A DNA stretch of 64,000 nt, from assembly GCA_023444055.1 (NCBI GenBank), contig JAEZRV010000095.1, positions 1 through 64,000 of the forward strand, given 5' to 3'. How positions within the stretch are numbered: position 1 is the stretch's first letter; each line of letters begins with the position of its first letter. Below the pieces are notes generated by a model that was not told where the DNA came from, made no database searches, and saw nothing but the letters and a program-made list of their open reading frames with translations. Shown in pieces: positions 8,701 through 17,417 of the stretch. Source of the stretch: Bacillota bacterium (GTDB lineage: Bacteria; Bacillota; Clostridia; Acetivibrionales; DSM-1351). Position numbers and translations under genes: made by a program.

Positions 8701-10679
8701 TACAAATCAACCAGATTGGAGCTTTTGGTGATCCTAGTATTAATAAGATGCTAGTTTTAAAAACGGATGGTTATGTTAAAATAATACGCACTACTATTCT
8801 TGAACCTACAATAAATCCTTTAATGAGTTCTTTCGTTTTAGGCAGTGCAAATAATTTAATTATAACTCTTAGTCCAAATGGTAAAACATTTAAGGGCATA
8901 TCTGGCTTGAGCGTGGGTACTGATTATTCAGTATCAGGCAATATAGTAACAATAATTAACAGTTATATGAACAGTCTTAATCCTGGAACAAAACAACTAA
9001 CTTTTGATTTTGGCATTGGTGACAAAAACCCTGTGTTAGAAATAGAAGTTGAATCAGGAACACCAAGTATAATTCCTAATTATGCGGGCGTAGATTTAAA
9101 TAATATTACAAATATACCAGTGAAAATTGCTCCAAATGGGAACCCTTTCAATGGGATTGTAGGCTTGAAAGAAGGTACTGACTATACTGTATCAGGTAAT
9201 ACAGTAACAATACTAAAGAATTATCTAGATAGACTGTTGTCCGGTAAGAAAGAACTGACCTTTGATTTTGGTAGGACAGTTAATCCTGTATTTAAAATAA
9301 TTACAGGTTATGGGGATGATTTAAAAGCAAAAATTGAAACTGCAAGCGGTCAGACAGGTGAAACTGTAACAGTACCAATCACACTTTCAAATGTGTGGGA
9401 AAATGGGGATGTTGGAACATTTAGCTTCTATGTCGATTATGACAAAACTCTTTTAGAAGCAGTATCTGCAAAACCAGGTGATGTTATTATAAACCCAGAT
9501 ATTAATTTCTCTAGTAGAATTAACCCTGATACAGGTAGAATCTCTGTTATATTTTTAGACAATACTATTGGCAGTGAACTTATCACAAGCGATGGAATAA
9601 TAGCCAATATTACATTTAGGATATTGGGGAATCCAGGCACAACAATACCTGTAGAATTTGTAGAGGGTGGAGTTTTTGGTAATGGGAATATGGGAAAAAT
9701 AGGATCTACTATTTTCGCCAATGGTAGTGTTATTGTATTTTCCATTGTTGATCCTCAGGTTGAAATAAATCCTGCAATGATATCTTATGAATTAGGTAGT
9801 GCAAGTGACGTAAACATAACATTTAGTGCAAACGGGTTTCCATTCAAAGGTATTACTGGATTGAGCAAAAATATTGATTATACAGTGGATGGAAATACTG
9901 TGACAATATTTAAAAATTATCTTAACAGATTAGAAGTTGGAGCAAAACAACTAACTTTTGATTTTGACCTTGGTACTAAAAATCCTGTGCTAGATATTAC
10001 GACTACTACAGGAACACCAACTATAGCTGCTAAAAATATAACGGTAGATTTAGATGCTCTTGCAAATATAGTTGTAAATATTACTCCAAATGGAAACCAT
10101 TTTAATGGAATTGTGGGTTTGAAAGAGGGTACTGATTATACAGTGAATGGAGGTATTGTGACAATACTCACGAGCTATCTCAGTAGTCTTGAGATTGGTA
10201 CAAAGACACTTACCTTTGATTTTGGTTTGGCGAAAAATCCAGAAATAAGCTTGGAAATTAAAAGAGCTCCTCTTTACGTAAAAGTTGGATATTCAGAAGG
10301 CAGAGAAGGTAGCACAATTACTATACCAGTTAGCTTCTCAAATGTCGCTAAAGTAGGCAATATTGGAACATGTAATTTCTATTTAGGTTATGATGCTGAT
10401 ATATTAGAGGCTAAGACAGTATATGCAGGCGATATTGTCAGGAATGCTGCAGTTAACTTTTCGTATAGAATTGTCGATGGGAAAATCAGTTTTGTTTTTC
10501 TTGACAACACTATAGGCGAGGAGTTGATTACTCAGGATGGTGTTTTTGCAAATATTACATTTAAAATAAAAACAGGTGGTTACACCAATACGACTACTCT
10601 TATAAAGTTTATGGAAGGAGGAGCTTTTGGTGATTCTACATTTAATAAGATTTCAAATGTAAAATTTATTTTCAAGTAA
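5736..10679 (+). CDS. Primary scaffoldin: CBM3, seven X2 modules, six type I cohesins
   Basis: 1647 residues. Signal peptide (about 1-27), CBM3 (about 30-185), then X2 (191), cohesin 1 (276), X2 (421), cohesin 2 (502), X2 (647), cohesin 3 (733), cohesin 4 (873), X2 (1022), X2 (1109), cohesin 5 (1195), X2 (1336), X2 (1428), cohesin 6 (1512-1647); numbers are approximate module starts. X2 modules are recognised by GL-x-xGTDYTV and LTFDFG, cohesins by VTVPI, LLEAVS and a G-D/S-ELIT-DG-FANI block. This protein anchors dockerin enzymes and binds crystalline cellulose through the CBM3, as CipC and CbpA do. Start ATG follows GGGGG at 5723-5727. No dockerin or SLH anchor is seen; X2 modules are thought to help attachment to the cell surface in this scaffoldin class. 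Confidence 0.97.
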   Translation: MGKKKIIFWIVFFMALSILVPRLDVNAASSGLQILFNNNGNTATLSNTIYANFKVVNNGASDINLSDLKIRYFYTADSDKPQNFFCDHAGMLNGWSYSGVTDKVTGTFCKMSSATSNADSYFEVGFKSGALSAGGYIEIQTRVARNDWTNYDQSNDYSFKTLSTYGENEGIAVYLGEMLIYGGGKPILIPSIMPTVATYDKYVNSDLSVTLTPNGNSFNGIVGLTQGKDYEVAENTVTLKKEYINSLAIGVSKLTFDFGGEYSPTLTLTVKDTTPKPLITAKIGTAIGFMGDTVTVPITFENFEKAGSLGECNFRISYEKDLVDALSVEPGSIVPNPETNFSYSINKDLGIIRFIFKDNVAGNEMINTNGNFATIKFKIKDTEISTMASLNFLYNDSEIPEPFATKQNGSVTVVVPSSGLITPTYVQFHRGVPDDLVVTINSTASYFRGIIGLQKGTDYTVVSDKVIISRNYLKRLTADTKLVFDFGLESNPTLIVSIMYIHDYNLELNVGNAEGQAGDVVTVPVTLKNVGAVRNLCSSDLIINYDKASLEAVSVEPGDIAVNPEANFTTSIMPDAGMILVSFLDKTDGKELITKDGILANISFKVLRKSEATTPVTVNTSSSFASPFYRVSPNVTNGSVSIKPYLGPILNMNTANVTVGYATDLVVTMAPNGHTFIGITGLTKGVDYIVSGNNVTILRNYLNRFPMCTKDLTFDFGVAENPILKIKFEYDMCCTNVSIGTVEGDLGDTVTVPITFSHVRWVGGIGTFNFYVGYDNTLLEAISVEAGDIITNPKANFSSKIDSQNGTISFVFLDNTIGDELITSDGIVANIKFKVLKTADIPIVFKEGGAFGDGQFRKIAGIQFNNGKIIIPKTKMLDLSVGRVTGNEGEIVAVPISFANVANMGNVMVCDFKVSYDTNLLEAVSVEPGSIVPNAEDNFGSYINTTGGAIGFLYTDYTVGSQVISEDGVFANINFKLKTPASTEIITQVQINQIGAFGDPSINKMLVLKTDGYVKIIRTTILEPTINPLMSSFVLGSANNLIITLSPNGKTFKGISGLSVGTDYSVSGNIVTIINSYMNSLNPGTKQLTFDFGIGDKNPVLEIEVESGTPSIIPNYAGVDLNNITNIPVKIAPNGNPFNGIVGLKEGTDYTVSGNTVTILKNYLDRLLSGKKELTFDFGRTVNPVFKIITGYGDDLKAKIETASGQTGETVTVPITLSNVWENGDVGTFSFYVDYDKTLLEAVSAKPGDVIINPDINFSSRINPDTGRISVIFLDNTIGSELITSDGIIANITFRILGNPGTTIPVEFVEGGVFGNGNMGKIGSTIFANGSVIVFSIVDPQVEINPAMISYELGSASDVNITFSANGFPFKGITGLSKNIDYTVDGNTVTIFKNYLNRLEVGAKQLTFDFDLGTKNPVLDITTTTGTPTIAAKNITVDLDALANIVVNITPNGNHFNGIVGLKEGTDYTVNGGIVTILTSYLSSLEIGTKTLTFDFGLAKNPEISLEIKRAPLYVKVGYSEGREGSTITIPVSFSNVAKVGNIGTCNFYLGYDADILEAKTVYAGDIVRNAAVNFSYRIVDGKISFVFLDNTIGEELITQDGVFANITFKIKTGGYTNTTTLIKFMEGGAFGDSTFNKISNVKFIFK

Positions 10680-10733
10680 ATAAAAGAAAGCAGTATTCAA
10701 AGGGCAGTTTAATAATATTAAGGGGGTAATACA
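10661..10733 (+). repeat. Duplicated scaffoldin upstream region, copy 2
   Basis: Near-identical to 5665-5735. It spans the scaffoldin 1 stop codon (10677-10679), the short intergenic gap and the SD of scaffoldin 2. Similarity continues into the signal peptide and CBM3 coding sequence, showing a tandem gene duplication. Confidence 0.85.
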
Positions 10734-13700
10734 ATGGATAAAAAGAAAATAATATTGTTGATAGTGTTCTTTATGGCGATATCAATATTAGTTCAGAGAC
10801 TGGATGTAAATGCGGCAACAAGTGATTTGCAGATATTGTTTAATAATAATGGAAATACAGCAACATCAAGTAATATGATAAATGCAAATTTTAAGGTGAT
10901 TAATAATGGATTATCAAGTATAAACTTGGCAGATTTGAAATTCAGATATTATTACACAGCAGATTCTGATACAGCACAGAACTTCTTTTGCGATCATGCC
11001 GGTATGATGAATGGATGGTCATACTCTGGTGTTACTGACAAAGTAACAGGTACATTTTGCAAAATGTACCCTGCTATTTCGAAAGCAGATACATATCTTG
11101 AAGTAGGCTTCAAAAGTGATGCTGGAACCCTTTCAGCAGGAGGGTACATTGAAATCCAAACCAGAGTTGCAAGAACCGATTGGACGAACTATGACCAATC
11201 AAATGACTACTCATTTAATACATTTAGTACATATGGTGAAAATGATAAAATTGTTGCAGCTCTACGGGGAACGAATATATCCGGTAATGGTAACGAAATT
11301 GAAATTAAAGCTCCAGTAATAACTCCAACAGTTATAACATATGACAAGTATTATCCAACAAATTTAAGCGTAACTCTTGAACCTAATGGAAATACATTTA
11401 AAGGAATTACAGGATTAACACACAGAACTGACTACGTTGTATCTGGGAATACTGTAACCATTCTGAAGAGTTGTATAGATAATCTTCCAATAGGATCAAA
11501 AGTACTTACCTTTGATTTTGGTGCGTTAAATAATCCCACACTTACATTAACAGTTAAGGATACAACTCCTAAGCCACGTTTTGATGCAACGATTGGAACA
11601 GCAACAGGTGCGCCGGGTGATACAGTAACAGTACCAATTTCATTTAAAAATGTAGCAAAAGCAGGCAATGTAGGAGCTTGTAATTTTTACGTAGATTATG
11701 ATGCAACCTTATTGGAAGCTGTATCAGTAGCACCAGGTTCTATAGTTACAAATCCAGTAAATAACTTCTCAAGTAAAATTGATGCCACTAAGGGTACAAT
11801 TAGTTTTGCATTCTTAGATAACACTATAGGCGATGAGATGATTAAAATAGATGGGGATTTTGCTTTAATTACTTTTAAAATAAAGAGTACTGCCACAGAA
11901 ACTACTACACCAGTGGTATTTTTAGATGAAGCAGCTTTTCCTAATTTTACACTTGTATCAATGGCAAATACATATAATGGAAGTGTTGCTATTAAACTTC
12001 CACAGATGGTAGCACCAACGATAACTCCGTCAAGTGCATCCTTCACAATGGGAATTTCATCAGATATAACAGTAGCTCTTTCTCCAAACGGAAATGTATT
12101 CAAGGGTATAATAGGGCTGACTAAAGGTGTTGACTATACAGTATCAGGTGACACAGTAACAATACTAAGAAGCTATCTTAATTCGTTGACATCAGGTACA
12201 AAGTCACTTACCTTTGATTTTGGTGTGGTAGCAAATCCGGTTTTAACAATATCTGGGTTGGATTGCCCTTGTTCTTCAAGTGTTAAAATTGGAACTGCTA
12301 AGGGTACTCTGGGTGACACTGTAACTGTACCGATTACCATTTCACATGTTAGATATGTAGGAAATGTAGGATGTTTTAACTTTGACGTCAAGTATGATAA
12401 AACTCTTTTAGAAGCAGTATCGGTAAAACCAGGTAATGTTATTATAAACCCAGATATAAACTTTGGTAGTAGAATTACTAATACTAATACTACTACTGGT
12501 TCAATCTCAGTTGTATTTTTAGATAATACAATAGGCGATGAACTTATTACTACTGATGGAATACTGTTAAATATAACCTTCAAGATAATAGGAACAAAAG
12601 ATACAATAACACCAATAGTGTTTGGACAAACCAGAGCTTTTGGAAATGGAGAAATGGCAAAAATTAGTTATATGTACTTCGCCAATGGAAGTGTCACTAT
12701 AGACTCTAATTGTCTCTCTTTATCAGTTGGAGAGGTAACTGGTAAAGAAGGTGAAATAGTAACAGTACCTATTAATTTTAAAAATGCAGCTAAAATGGGT
12801 AATGTTATGTCTTGCGATTTCAAAGTAAATTATGATACTAACTTACTAGAAGCAGTATCAGTAGTGCCAGGTTCTATAGTAACTAATGCGGAAGACAACT
12901 TTGGTTCTTATATAAATACAACTGGCGGAGCTATTAGCTTCCTATTCCTTGATTCTACAGAAGAAAGCCAATCTATTAGCGAAGATGGGGTGTTTGCAAA
13001 TATTAACTTTAAATTAAAGACACCTACTGAAGCTGAAATCGTAACACCAGTAGAAATCAAAGAGGTTGGAGCTTTTGGTGATATTAATCTTAAAAATATA
13101 CCATATCTTAAAACAAATGGTAGCGTTACTATCATACGTACTACTCTTGTTGAGGCTAAAATAGAACCTTCAACGACATCTTTCATATTAGGCAATCCAG
13201 GCTTAACAATAACTCTTTGTCCAAATGGTAATATATTCAATGGTATTTCTGGTTTGCGTCAAGGTAATGACTATACAGTGTCAGGTAGTATTGTAACTAT
13301 ACTTGCGAGTTATATGAATAGTCTTGGAGTTGGAACAAAAGAATTTACTTTCGATTTTGGCAGTGGTGATAAAAATCCTGTGCTAGCAATAGAAGTTACA
13401 GTAGGAACACCTACGATGACTCCTAATTATATTGCAGTATATAAAAATAATCCTAAAGACATGTCTGTTATTATCAAGCCCAATGGAAACACTTTCAATG
13501 GAATTGTAGGTTTGAAAGAAGGTACTGACTACACAGTATCAGGTAATACAGTAACAATACTTATGAGTTATATGAACAGTCTTGAAATTGGAACGAAAGA
13601 ATTGACTTTTGATTTTGGTGTAACAAAAAATCCAGTTTTGTTTGTAAGAATGATGACATCAAGTGCAGCACTTGATGTAAGGATAGGAGTAGCAACAGGT

Positions 13701-14093
13701 AGAGTAGATGATATAGTTGCTGTACCAATTACCTTTGCAGGTGTTTCAGAAGTAGGTAATGTTGGAACATGTAACTTCTATATTGGATATGATAAGACTC
13801 TGCTAGAAGCAGTATCAGTAACAGCAGGTGATATAATTACTAATGCGGGTGTGAACTTTTCTTATAAAATTGATTCTACCAAAGGAGTAATCAGCATCGT
13901 TTTCCTTGATAACACAATAGGTGATGAGCTGATTAAGCAGGATGGCGTATTTGCATATATTAAGTTTAAAAGAGTTGCTACTATTTCTACTACTACAGCT
14001 GTAAAATTCAATGAAGGGGGAGCCTTTGGTGATGGCAACTTCTGTAAGCTAGAAAATGTTAGGCTACGGGATGGAAGTGTAACAATATATTAG
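10734..14093 (+). CDS. Second scaffoldin: CBM3, four X2 modules, four type I cohesins
   Basis: 1119 residues, a paralog of the gene 54 bp upstream. Order (approximate starts): signal peptide, CBM3 (30-188), X2 (195), cohesin 1 (281), X2 (425), cohesin 2 (514), cohesin 3 (658), X2 (805), X2 (892), cohesin 4 (979-1119). The order equals that of scaffoldin 1 with one X2-cohesin and one X2-X2-cohesin block removed: cohesins 2, 3 and the terminal pair of X2 line up with cohesins 3, 4 and the X2 pair of scaffoldin 1. The cohesins keep the core motifs, so docking should work. It probably makes smaller cellulosomes of different stoichiometry, co-transcribed with the first gene. A strong terminator follows. 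Confidence 0.96.
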   Translation: MDKKKIILLIVFFMAISILVQRLDVNAATSDLQILFNNNGNTATSSNMINANFKVINNGLSSINLADLKFRYYYTADSDTAQNFFCDHAGMMNGWSYSGVTDKVTGTFCKMYPAISKADTYLEVGFKSDAGTLSAGGYIEIQTRVARTDWTNYDQSNDYSFNTFSTYGENDKIVAALRGTNISGNGNEIEIKAPVITPTVITYDKYYPTNLSVTLEPNGNTFKGITGLTHRTDYVVSGNTVTILKSCIDNLPIGSKVLTFDFGALNNPTLTLTVKDTTPKPRFDATIGTATGAPGDTVTVPISFKNVAKAGNVGACNFYVDYDATLLEAVSVAPGSIVTNPVNNFSSKIDATKGTISFAFLDNTIGDEMIKIDGDFALITFKIKSTATETTTPVVFLDEAAFPNFTLVSMANTYNGSVAIKLPQMVAPTITPSSASFTMGISSDITVALSPNGNVFKGIIGLTKGVDYTVSGDTVTILRSYLNSLTSGTKSLTFDFGVVANPVLTISGLDCPCSSSVKIGTAKGTLGDTVTVPITISHVRYVGNVGCFNFDVKYDKTLLEAVSVKPGNVIINPDINFGSRITNTNTTTGSISVVFLDNTIGDELITTDGILLNITFKIIGTKDTITPIVFGQTRAFGNGEMAKISYMYFANGSVTIDSNCLSLSVGEVTGKEGEIVTVPINFKNAAKMGNVMSCDFKVNYDTNLLEAVSVVPGSIVTNAEDNFGSYINTTGGAISFLFLDSTEESQSISEDGVFANINFKLKTPTEAEIVTPVEIKEVGAFGDINLKNIPYLKTNGSVTIIRTTLVEAKIEPSTTSFILGNPGLTITLCPNGNIFNGISGLRQGNDYTVSGSIVTILASYMNSLGVGTKEFTFDFGSGDKNPVLAIEVTVGTPTMTPNYIAVYKNNPKDMSVIIKPNGNTFNGIVGLKEGTDYTVSGNTVTILMSYMNSLEIGTKELTFDFGVTKNPVLFVRMMTSSAALDVRIGVATGRVDDIVAVPITFAGVSEVGNVGTCNFYIGYDKTLLEAVSVTAGDIITNAGVNFSYKIDSTKGVISIVFLDNTIGDELIKQDGVFAYIKFKRVATISTTTAVKFNEGGAFGDGNFCKLENVRLRDGSVTIY

Positions 14094-14122
14094 AGTTCTA
14101 GGCAAACAAATCAATAGAATTA

Positions 14123-14160
14123 ATAAGAAAAGCGACCACATAGCTGGTCGCTTTTCTTAT
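14123..14160 (+). terminator. Intrinsic terminator of the scaffoldin operon
   Basis: ATAAGAAAAGCGACCA (14123-14138) pairs with TGGTCGCTTTTCTTAT (14145-14160), a 16-bp stem with a six-base loop. The A and T runs on both sides allow termination in either direction. Confidence 0.92.
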
Positions 14161-14513
14161 GGTGGTGAGCAACGAATATCACACGTTTTATGTGTGGTTG
14201 TGACTTTTCTGTGTTGGAAAAATACCACATACTTTTTGTGTTCTTCCAAAAAGCTTATAGCTTTGAGTGGAAAAATAGAGTTATATATATCCCAAATATT
14301 TATAAAAGGAATATAGGTATACTTTACAAAGCAAAAAATATGCTATACTTACACTATGGTATTTTACATATGAAATATATGAAACGAACTACAATGCTTT
14401 CGAAAATTAAAGCTTTGATTTGTTCTTTAAACTTAGAATATCTCAGGCTTGTTCGACTTTATAATTATATATGATGCAAAAACTAGCAAAAATAATAGAT
14501 AATGAGGGAAGAA
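14161..14513. other. Intergenic region before the restriction-modification genes
   Basis: No supported gene. A possible promoter is TTTACA at 14323-14328 with TACTTA 17 bp later (14346-14351). A 94-codon frame at 14190 lacks an SD site and a recognisable composition. Confidence 0.35.
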
Positions 14514-15524
14514 ATGTTTACTACAGTTGAATTATTTGCTGGAGCAGGTGGATTGGCTCTTGGCATTGAAAAGGCGGGGTTTAAGACTTTAGGGTTAATT
14601 GAGCTTGATAAGGAAGCTGCGCAAACCTTGAAAAATAATAGACCTAAATGGAATGTAATAAATGATGATATTGCCAATATTTCTTGTTTAAATTTAGAAG
14701 AGTTATTTTTAATAAATAAAGGTGAACTTGACTTACTGTCTGGAGGAGCTCCTTGTCAGGCTTTTTCTTATGCTGGAAAACGTCTTGGACTTGAAGATGC
14801 AAGAGGTACGTTGTTTTACCATTATGCAATTTTTTTAGAAAAGTTGCAGCCAAAAATGTTTTTGTTTGAAAATGTAAAGGGCTTATTAACGCATGATCAT
14901 GGTAAGACTTACAAAACTATGTTAGATATATTTGAGAATTCAGGATATTCAATTCAAAAGCAAGTATTAAATGCATGGGATTATGGTGTTGCACAAAAAA
15001 GAGAACGATTAATAACAATTGGAATCAGAAATGATTTAACTAATAAAATAAACTTCAAATTTCCTATAAAACATGATTATAAACCAGTGCTAAGGGATGT
15101 ATTGAAGGATGTACCAAATGGACCAGGAGTTCAGTATGGCTCAAATAAACGTGAAATATTTGAATTAGTCCCTCCTGGTGGGTATTGGAGGGATATTGAC
15201 CCTGAAATAGCTAAGAATTACATGAAAAGTTGTTGGCATATGGAAGGTGGAAGAACAGGAATTTTGCGTAGAATGAGTTTAGATGAACCATCACTAACGG
15301 TGCTGACCTCACCTTCTCAGAAGCAAACAGAAAGATGTCACCCACTAGAGGCAAGGCCTTTTACTGTCAGAGAAAACGCTAGATGCCAGAGTTTCCCGGA
15401 TGAGTGGGAATTTTGCGGGAATGTCTCATCGCAGTATAAGCAGGTTGGCAATGCAGTTCCTGTTAATTTAGCATATGAAATTGGCATAGAAATAAAAAAG
15501 TCATTAGAACAGGGGGAACAATAG
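14514..15524 (+). CDS. DNA (cytosine-5) methyltransferase of a type II restriction-modification system
   Basis: 337 residues from the ATG at 14514, which has GAGGG six bases upstream; an in-frame ATG at 14502 has none. C5-methylase motifs are in order: I (ELFAGAGGLALGI), IV with catalytic Cys81 (GAPCQAFS), VI (FENVKGL), VIII (QKRERL), and the C-terminal GNAVP of motif X region. The variable target-recognition part is about 190-275. It transfers a methyl group from SAM to C5 of a cytosine in the site of the partner nuclease. The endonuclease gene follows after one base, so the two are co-translated, methylase first. Confidence 0.95.
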   Translation: MFTTVELFAGAGGLALGIEKAGFKTLGLIELDKEAAQTLKNNRPKWNVINDDIANISCLNLEELFLINKGELDLLSGGAPCQAFSYAGKRLGLEDARGTLFYHYAIFLEKLQPKMFLFENVKGLLTHDHGKTYKTMLDIFENSGYSIQKQVLNAWDYGVAQKRERLITIGIRNDLTNKINFKFPIKHDYKPVLRDVLKDVPNGPGVQYGSNKREIFELVPPGGYWRDIDPEIAKNYMKSCWHMEGGRTGILRRMSLDEPSLTVLTSPSQKQTERCHPLEARPFTVRENARCQSFPDEWEFCGNVSSQYKQVGNAVPVNLAYEIGIEIKKSLEQGEQ

Positions 15525-15525
15525 G

Positions 15526-16413
15526 TTGGACTGGAGCTTAAAATTTATTACTGAAGAGGATTTTGAAAATCATGTACAGGCAACTATTTTAAAATATGGT
15601 GAGAAGCTAAAGTCGTATGACTTAAAACGGTTTAACAGTAATTTGATTGATCCGATAAAATTAATTTTTGATAAAACAGTTTACAAATCTTCGTGGGATG
15701 AAATTGTTAAAAATGAAATTTTCAGGCAAAGAGATAAGTCAAATAATAATGATATTGGATATTTTCATCAAAAAATATTCTCATACTTCAAAGGGTGTAT
15801 TGTTCCTAATGAAGGATGGGATGTAATATATAAAAATTCAGAAGGTATTAAAATGCCTGATGGAGATATAGTTCATACTATTTATATAGAAATGAAAAAC
15901 AAACATAATACGATGAATTCTGCATCTTCTGGGAAAACATATATAAAAATGCAGAGCCAAATATTAGATGATGATGACTGTGCGTGTTGCTTAGTTGAGG
16001 CAATTGCAAAAAAATCACAGAATGTCAAATGGAGTGCTACAGTTGACGGCAAAAAAGTCCAGCACAGGCTAATCCGCAGAGTTAGCATGGATCAATTCTA
16101 TGCACTTGTTACAGGTGAGGATGATGCTTTCTATAAAATGTGTATGGTGTTACCAGATGTAATTAAGAAGGTTGTAGATACATCAAAATTGGTGCTTGCT
16201 CCAAATGACACAGTAGTTGATGAGCTAAAAAAGGTATCAGAATTGTTTACAGACAATGAAAAAGAACTATCTATGGCAATCGCTGTTTATATGCTTGGAT
16301 TTAGTACATATAATGGCTTTAATAAGTATTACAATGTAAATGAGCAAGATGAAAACTTTTTAAAGAAGTTATACGAACATGCAACATGTTATAGCAGCAC
16401 ATACAGAACTTGA
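15526..16413 (+). CDS. Type II restriction endonuclease, Eco47II/Sau96I family
   Basis: 295 residues from a TTG start with AGGGGG about 10 bases upstream. The N-terminal pattern (ITEEDFENHV, then SWDEIVKNEI-RQ-DK) and the centre resemble the Eco47II/Sau96I family, whose members cut GGWCC or GGNCC. A PD-(D/E)xK-like core is visible: MPDGDIVHTIYIEMKNKHN at about 107-125, with Glu and Lys in the IEMKNK strand. Its position right after the C5 methylase agrees. The exact recognition site is inferred from the family, not read from the sequence. No controller protein gene is seen. Confidence 0.85.
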   Translation: MDWSLKFITEEDFENHVQATILKYGEKLKSYDLKRFNSNLIDPIKLIFDKTVYKSSWDEIVKNEIFRQRDKSNNNDIGYFHQKIFSYFKGCIVPNEGWDVIYKNSEGIKMPDGDIVHTIYIEMKNKHNTMNSASSGKTYIKMQSQILDDDDCACCLVEAIAKKSQNVKWSATVDGKKVQHRLIRRVSMDQFYALVTGEDDAFYKMCMVLPDVIKKVVDTSKLVLAPNDTVVDELKKVSELFTDNEKELSMAIAVYMLGFSTYNGFNKYYNVNEQDENFLKKLYEHATCYSSTYRT

Positions 16414-16509
16414 ATTTAACAGGAGATTTGATGAAATATAAATGCACTACAAAGCCCCAAGGAATATGATTTTTGAATTAGTTTTCAATTATTAAATATA
16501 AGATAATAA

Positions 16510-16540
16510 CTGAATAATAATTGATATATGTTATGAAAAA
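16510..16540 (+). repeat. 31-bp direct repeat, copy 1
   Basis: Identical to 16671-16701, 161 bp apart. Copy 2 contains the -35 box and spacer of the satD promoter; copy 1 has the same -35 sequence but no -10. Between them AAATTATTC recurs three times (about 16599, 16625 as TAATTATTC, and 16653). Confidence 0.9.
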
Positions 16541-16670
16541 ATCATAGCGTTCTTCTTTCTCTATTTTAAAGTAGGGGTTAGTGCAATCGTAAAAAGACCA
16601 AATTATTCAACTATAAATAAAATCTAATTATTCGTATATTAATGAATAAAATTAAATTATTCGCCTCTGA

Positions 16671-16701
16671 CTGAATAATAATTGATATATGTTATGAAAA
16701 A
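16671..16701 (+). repeat. 31-bp direct repeat, copy 2, overlapping a promoter
   Basis: Second exact copy; begins CTGAATAATAATTGATATAT. Its last 20 bases form the -35 element and spacer upstream of satD, so it may be a regulator binding site. Confidence 0.9.
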
Positions 16702-16710
16702 GCATATAAT
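16682..16710 (+). promoter_or_regulatory. Sigma-A promoter of satD operon
   Basis: TTGATA (16682-16687), 17-bp spacer, TATAAT (16705-16710), 24 bp before the satD start and close to its GAGGTGG SD. Confidence 0.85.
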
Positions 16711-16733
16711 AATTTATGAAGAGGTGGTAAAAA

Positions 16734-17417
16734 ATGCAGTTCAATTTTAATCCATATATTGCTATAATAGGAGATATAAAAAAATCAAAGCAGGTAATTG
16801 ACAGGAAATCAGTCCAATTGAAATTAAAAGGTATACTATCAGAAATAAATCAGATTTATTCAGATGATGTAGCTTCGAGGTTTATGATAACGCTAGGCGA
16901 CGAGTTTCAAGGGCTTCTACGCTGTGGAGACAATATAATGAACATTATAAATGAGATAGAATCAAAAATGTATCCTGTTGAAATTAGATTTGGAATCGGT
17001 ATTGGAGAAATAACTACTGACATAGATGAAGAAGTCCCACTTGGCGCAGATGGACCTGCATATTACAATGCTCGATATGCTATTGAATCTTTAAAAAATA
17101 GTGAAAAGAAAAATAAAAAAGCTAAATCTGATATTATGGTAAAGCTAGGCATAGAAAATGAAATGGCAGAGAAAATGCTAAATACGATATTATCCTTGCT
17201 TACCGTAATAAAAAATAATTGGACAAAGAGGCAAAGAGAAGTGGTTTGTGATTATTTTGCATATAGGGATAGCCAAATGAAGGTTGCCAATCGCTTAGGA
17301 ATTAATCAATCAAGTGTTCAAAAAAACTTGTCAAATGCAGATTATTATTCATTTAAGGAAGCGGTAAGTACGGTTTCCAGCATTTTATCCGAAATACTAA
17401 GGAGAGAGAATGTTTAA
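16734..17417 (+). CDS. satD: SatD family protein
   Basis: 227 residues. The N-terminal domain (YIAIIGDIKKSKQ, LGDEFQGLL, RFGIGIGEI, LGADGPAYYNAR) matches the SatD family, named after the streptococcal acid-tolerance operon. The core looks like a degenerate nucleotide-cyclase-type fold. The C-terminal 60 residues contain a helix-turn-helix (KRQREVVCDYF, then VANRLGINQSSVQKNL), suggesting DNA binding and possible autoregulation through the repeats upstream. The gene overlaps the downstream DUF3307 gene by 8 bp, a pairing common for satD. Biochemical function is unknown. Confidence 0.85.
   Translation: MQFNFNPYIAIIGDIKKSKQVIDRKSVQLKLKGILSEINQIYSDDVASRFMITLGDEFQGLLRCGDNIMNIINEIESKMYPVEIRFGIGIGEITTDIDEEVPLGADGPAYYNARYAIESLKNSEKKNKKAKSDIMVKLGIENEMAEKMLNTILSLLTVIKNNWTKRQREVVCDYFAYRDSQMKVANRLGINQSSVQKNLSNADYYSFKEAVSTVSSILSEILRRENV

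Noticed and set aside
14190..14474. 94-codon frame between the scaffoldin terminator and the methylase gene
   Set aside because: No SD, odd composition, no recognisable motif, and it spans a probable promoter.
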